Assembly: GCF_014189505.1 (NCBI RefSeq) | Contig: NZ_CP050301.1 | Location: 255,501 to 319,500 of the forward strand | Length of the DNA: 64,000 nt | Direction of reading: 5' to 3' | From: Phyllobacterium sp. 628 | Lineage (GTDB): Bacteria > Pseudomonadota > Alphaproteobacteria > Rhizobiales > Rhizobiaceae | Part shown: piece by piece, positions 63,581-64,000 of the stretch | Layout: the number at the start of each line of letters is the position of its first letter | Position numbering within the stretch: position 1 is the first letter of the stretch | Made by a program: the position numbers and the translations under genes | Notes under the pieces: model-generated | What the model was told of the DNA's origin: nothing | The model's input: the letters and a program-made list of their open reading frames with translations, nothing else | The model's database searches: none

Positions 63581-64000
63581 TGAGCTCAGCCAAGCTTCGT
63601 GGTTTTGCGATATGCACCTCGCCAAGGACAGGGAGCAATTTTGTCTGTCAGTTGATTTCAAGCACTGGTGTTTTGGGGAAGCCTCTCGAATATTTCAATT
63701 GGCGAGGGCGCCGGCATTTTGAAAACGCCGGCTATCCCGACCACGTAGCTGGACAAATCAATGAAATATTATCGACAGGTTGTACGGACAATTCGATTTA
63801 TGCCTTGAAGTTATTTGCCCATCAGCATGACTGGATCTCAGGTGAAATCGCTTGGACAAAAGTTTTGCCTAATCTGTCCTTTGTGTATTTGACCAGAAAC
63901 GATCTTGTTGCTCAGGCCATTTCATGGGCAATTGCACTACAAACAGGCCAGTTTCGCGCAACCCAAACGGCACATGGTGAACCTGTATTTGATGCAATAT
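63580..64000 (+). CDS. Stf0-type sulfotransferase, N-terminal part (runs off the window)
   Basis: The first 140 codons are visible: SSAKLRGFAICTSPRTGSNF after the start Met, which contains the PAPS 5'-phosphate loop (SPRTGSNF), then STGVLGKPLEYFNW and NLSFVYLTRNDLVAQAISWA, a match to the 3'-phosphate motif of Stf0/LpsS sulfotransferases. These sulfate trehalose, lipopolysaccharide or other glycans. The ATG overlaps the glycosyltransferase stop (TGATG), so the two are coupled and probably act on the same glycan. Confidence 0.85.
   Translation, partial: MSSAKLRGFAICTSPRTGSNFVCQLISSTGVLGKPLEYFNWRGRRHFENAGYPDHVAGQINEILSTGCTDNSIYALKLFAHQHDWISGEIAWTKVLPNLSFVYLTRNDLVAQAISWAIALQTGQFRATQTAHGEPVFDAI

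Overview
This window looks like chromosomal DNA of a Rhizobiales (Hyphomicrobiales) alphaproteobacterium close to the Brucella/Ochrobactrum/Phyllobacterium group. This is inferred from protein sequence and gene order: gap-tkt-DUF4164-zapA, CarD and FdxA, a Suv3-like helicase beside an S4 protein, phaA-phaB with divergent phaR, livHMGF with a DUF6867 gene, and rplU-rpmA-GNAT-obgE-proB-proA-nadD-rsfS-rlmH. Base composition is moderately GC-rich up to about 58.9 kb and appears lower beyond that.

Layout. 1-6.7 kb: the 5' end of gap, transketolase, a DUF4164 coiled-coil gene, a frameshifted zapA, an ABC-F ATPase, two glycine-zipper lipoproteins and thiamine pyrophosphokinase. 7.1-10.7 kb: a TPP riboswitch and the thiBPQ thiamine importer, with thiB frameshifted. 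10.8-17.8 kb: an M48 lipoprotein protease, CarD, ferredoxin, an Hsp15-like S4 protein and a large helicase. 17.8-18.4 kb: an intergenic region crowded with GANTC (CcrM) sites and carrying a degenerate direct duplication. 18.4-31 kb: polyhydroxybutyrate (PHB) genes (phaB, phaA, phaR, and farther on bdhA with a translationally coupled patatin-like gene), mixed with LysR/MFS, rpmF, mtgA, a prenyl diphosphate synthase and ispG. 30.7-36.6 kb: an MFS carrier with a DeoR regulator, and pyruvate carboxylase. 36.7-44.2 kb: a branched-chain amino acid ABC importer with two tandem binding-protein genes; its LivG carries an unusual C-terminal helix-hairpin-helix domain. 44.4-48.3 kb: a hydroxyproline catabolic cluster (epimerase, D-amino-acid dehydrogenase, DapA-like deaminase) with a divergent GntR regulator. 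48.4-51.4 kb: mmsA with a divergent LysR gene, and a small secreted protein. 51.5-58.5 kb: the rplU-to-rlmH housekeeping run.

Beyond tRNA-Ser(CGA) at 58.8 kb the content changes to surface-polysaccharide genes: an O-acyltransferase interrupted by an 849-bp IS5/IS427-type element, a PIG-L-like deacetylase lacking a normal start codon, a glycosyltransferase with a coiled-coil tail, and a Stf0-type sulfotransferase that runs off the window. This is probably an accessory island.

The signals most worth following are the GANTC-rich region, the two palindromic repeat elements (one with 47-bp perfect arms), the exactly reconstructable IS insertion, the LivG fusion, and three genes whose reading frames or starts are damaged. 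No complete undescribed system could be demonstrated from sequence alone.
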